A stretch of 64,000 nucleotides of DNA from Marisa cornuarietis (Eukaryota; Mollusca; Gastropoda; Architaenioglossa; Ampullariidae), in contig SMMW01000585.1 of assembly GCA_004794655.1 (NCBI GenBank), positions 8,183,501 to 8,247,500 on the forward strand. The letters are read 5' to 3'. Each line of letters begins with the position of its first letter. The stretch's first letter is position 1. The notes under the pieces were generated by a model. The model saw only the letters and a program-made list of their open reading frames with translations. It was not told where the DNA came from and did no database searches. This document shows positions 61,301 through 64,000 of the stretch, piece after piece. Position numbers and translations under genes: made by a program.

Positions 61301-63900
61301 ACCCTCTTTCTTATTCTGACTTATGCCAGTCTTGCCTTTCTCCCACTCTCTTTTATTGTCTACCGTCCCCTTTTTATGTACCTCGGTACCTTATATAATT
61401 AACTGACCCACATTCAAGGACCATCAAAAACATTTCAGAAGAATCAGCTGATCCTGTTCAACACCTTAATGCCCTTGACTACTTTATTCAGGGTAACAAC
61501 GGCAGTCCAGTTGGAAAGATCATAGACTATGGTGCTTTTAATTATTGTTTTATATGAATGTGGCACAAGTATAATGCCTGTAACATAGGAAAGGAACACA
61601 CAACATTTTTGAAGCATTTGAAGAGTATTCTTAATTTAAGGCGATTTAAAGGTTTTGTTATTTCCTACTCACATATGATTTGCCTTAAAACTGTAATTTT
61701 CATAGTAATTCTGCATTAGTGGATATATATTTTATGCATTCATTTATATATGTATGCCTGCATCTGTTTGTGGTGTGTGTGTGTGTGTGTTTTTTGTAAA
61801 GACATGGAGCTGAAGAATTAGACAAGTCAGCTGAACTCCCAAGACCAGGTCGATCAGCATTTATTGGAACAGGCTATCGATTAGGGGAGACTGATGCAGC
61901 ATCAGAAACTGTAGCTGGTCCAAGTGTTAAGCAGCGGCCTACTTCTGTAAGATTTTAAGGATTTCTGTGATGTGGAGTTTCAGGATCAAGTTTTTAGACT
62001 GCTAATGTGTGTGTGTGTGAACAAAAGTGCAGTTTACAAGTTACATGTAAAATTTTTCAAAGTGCTGGACTTTACATTATGTCTACAGAACTAAATTTGC
62101 TAGCCAGAATTTTTTGTCAACATTGCTCACATTGCAGTCTGTACTTATGTAACTGCTTTTTTTTTGATTGCAGGTAGATATGGTACTCAAGATGTGGCAG
62201 AATGGTTTCAGTGTTGATGACGGCCCTTTGCGTGGTTATGATGATGAAGCAAACAGAGAGTTTTTGGACAGCATACGAAGAGGGTGAGGTTTTGAACAGA
62301 ATGATAAAGTTTTCCTTTTCATTCCATCAAGAAATGACTCTTTTCATATCTGTTCTAGATAACAAGAGATATATTTGTGTTCTTTGGTGCTGTCATAGAT
62401 TCATGTTACGATGTTTAACCCTCTTGGTACGACAAGCCACGACCGTGGCTTTGCCGGGTTACACGGGCAAGGTGATTTTCATTACTTTTTATTGCAAAGT
62501 TAAAGTTTTCTCTTTTCCAAAAATGTATAGGTTTCTTGGTCTAATGTTTATCTCAAAGCAGCAATAATAAAAAACAAACTTCACCCACTGTCATCTTCGC
62601 AATCTTCAGTTATAAGCCAGTCATTGTAATGTTATATTTTTATCGTGAACCAAGAGGATTAAGGCAGGTAGTGATACTTTTTTGTCCACTTTGTGTTAGT
62701 GAGGTGCCATCAGAACTCATTCGCTTGGCTCGAGGAGGTGAAGTCAATCTGAACATGGAGGATCATCGACAAGAAGAGTATGTTAAACCCAAAACCATGA
62801 TCAAAGCATTCTCTGGTCAGGGACATATGCTTGGCAGGTGGGTGTCAGCTAACTTATTGGATGCACTTCACCACATTGGCTAAAAATAAACAGATAAAAG
62901 TATATAAAGACCTCCGTATTGTGGCCTCCTCTCAGATAGACCTAAAAAAATTGTCATGGATGTATTTCACTATATAAATGTCATCTCTATGACTACCTCC
63001 CTAATGCAACTTGCTACTGACAGTTTGTGCTCTATTGTGATTTTTTTTTTTAAGTTGCTTGTTGAAGAAAATTAGGTACATTTTAGAATAGACTGCTGCT
63101 GGCCAAAAGTTTGCCCTGTATTACAACTTTTTGCAGAAATAACAAATATAAAACATAATTAAAATATAAAACAAATATGCAAAAAAAAATTGAGTACATT
63201 TTGAAAGAGACCACCTGTTCACTGGTGATTTCAACAAAAAACCCTATCATCCCAGCCATATTGACCACCAGCCTGAGTTGAATTGACCCTGCCATAACTA
63301 TATCATCAATCATCATACGTATGCCTACATCATCCCAACACTAACAGTTGAATTGGTGCAGCTTTGAAATAGTGTAACACTTGATGGCCATCACAAAATA
63401 ATGATTTATCAGTAGGCGGAGCTTAGCAGATACTGTGACATCGCTCTGATTCTGTCGTCTTTTCACCGCATTTGGAGATTCATTTAACCGATCAAAAAAA
63501 AAAAATCTCTATCACCTGGTTCACCTCATCAATGGCACACAACTCCACACTTCCCTGTAAACAATTGACCATTACTTGAACCTTGCTCCTTTCTGCTCAA
63601 AAGGATTGTACCTGTGAAGTACTACCATTACTCTAAATAAAGTTCTGCCATTTATTCTTTAGTTTGGAGGTTAGTATTAAATGTATGTACAAACGTCATT
63701 CATTTTGATACCATCAGCATGCTGTTTTTTGTTTTCATCCTTCTGAGCTTTTTCTTTTAATTTATTAGCCCAGCTCCTGCAGTTGTGATATCTAATCCTT
63801 CGTCTGGGGATGGTGGTGGTGCAATATCTGTGTCACAAGTTAGCGTTGACTCATCCAAGCCTCTTACTACCTTACAGATAAGGCTGGCAGATGGACAGAG
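55307..63900 (+). CDS. NSFL1C: NSFL1C (p47), p97/VCP cofactor; 3' partial
   Basis: Coding exons: 55307-55408, 56682-56851, 60804-60893, 61116-61199, 61802-61946, 62174-62283, 62700-62837 and 63769-63900; phases agree and the window gives 323 complete codons. Residues 1-45 are the UBA domain ([22 protein letters not shown] split as in p47). An acidic stretch leads to [13 protein letters not shown], a p47 hallmark. Next come [22 protein letters not shown] and the SEP domain at about 198-265 ([44 protein letters not shown]). The UBX domain starts near residue 305 ([13 protein letters not shown]). The last 50-60 residues of UBX lie beyond the edge. p47 links the ATPase p97/VCP to Golgi and ER membrane fusion and to ubiquitin. 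No damage is seen. Confidence 0.96.
58288..59400 (+). mobile_element. Fragment of a second non-LTR retrotransposon (reverse transcriptase region)
   Basis: Plus-strand remnants in several frames. [20 protein letters not shown] and [15 protein letters not shown] (58505-58610) match the region before the RT of a common endonuclease/RT family. [20 protein letters not shown] (58745-58805) is the RT N-terminal motif, [13 protein letters not shown] a GRS motif (58995-59040), [15 protein letters not shown] a following block, and [15 protein letters not shown] motif B (59235-59280). Both ends are missing, and frameshifts and stops are frequent. A block ending in ACAGGTCAACACAAGACC appears twice (about 58349-58436 and 58526-58620). 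It lies in the second intron of NSFL1C, sense to the gene, and differs in sequence from the RTE element at 527-3754. Confidence 0.8.
62419..62658. mobile_element. piggyBac-like MITE, copy 2 (240 bp)
   Basis: CCCTCTTGGT at the left, ACCAAGAGGA at the right, TTAA on both sides (62415-62418 and 62659-62662), and the same interior as copy 1 at 8750-8990, including a GCCACGACCGTGGC palindrome. It lies in the intron before the seventh coding exon of NSFL1C and ends 41 bp before that exon. Confidence 0.87.
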
Positions 63901-64000
63901 GTAAGAAAACACTATTATATCTTTTTTGTACAGTCAGTTTTTTCCCTAATGAATGTTGTTTTATTTACATCCTTGTATGTACAGTATCATTACAGTTTCT

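Noticed and set aside
62202..62567. 121-codon frame reading through an NSFL1C exon into the intron
   Set aside because: It is out of frame with the SEP-coding exon and runs into the MITE.

Overview
This is an AT-rich, intron-rich animal nuclear window. The best indication of lineage is a sperm protein gene that joins a histone H1 winged helix to a poly-arginine tail, a kind of sperm nuclear protein known from molluscs. A gastropod mollusc is the likeliest source; this is an inference, not proven by the sequence.

Layout. (1) 1-18.7 kb, plus strand: the 3' part of a CECR2-like bromodomain chromatin-remodelling gene (9 coding exons, stop at 14867, 3' UTR beyond). Its introns carry a degraded RTE-type LINE with a 12-bp target-site duplication, a defective hAT transposon with an 8-bp duplication, and a TTAA-flanked piggyBac-like MITE. 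(2) 18.7-33 kb: a stretch of lineage-specific material. It holds an unrecognised open frame of about 390 codons (21.4-22.6 kb), an intronless H1/protamine gene ending in a canonical histone 3' stem-loop (25.09-25.58 kb), and a two-exon minus-strand gene for a secreted Gly/Ser/Pro/Tyr-rich protein with one frame break (30.0-31.8 kb). (3) 33-42 kb: no gene recognised; AT-rich with small duplications. Its upper end is probably 3' UTR of the next gene. (4) 42.0-54.7 kb, minus strand: a complete 16-exon SNX9/18/33-family sorting nexin (SH3-PX-BAR, 572 aa), with a second hAT copy in an intron. (5) 54.66-55.31 kb: a short head-to-head promoter region with CRE, ZNF143-like, YY1-like and CCAAT motifs. 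(6) 55.3 kb to the end, plus strand: NSFL1C/p47 (UBA, SEP, start of UBX), cut by the window edge. One intron holds a LINE fragment and another a second copy of the piggyBac-like MITE.

The exon models were built by hand from GT/AG sites and phase. For the three conserved genes all exon lengths add up to an unbroken frame, which is strong internal support. The sorting nexin and p47 both act on membranes and share a promoter region; the CECR2-like gene is nuclear. The most notable object is the H1/protamine gene with its histone-type 3' end.
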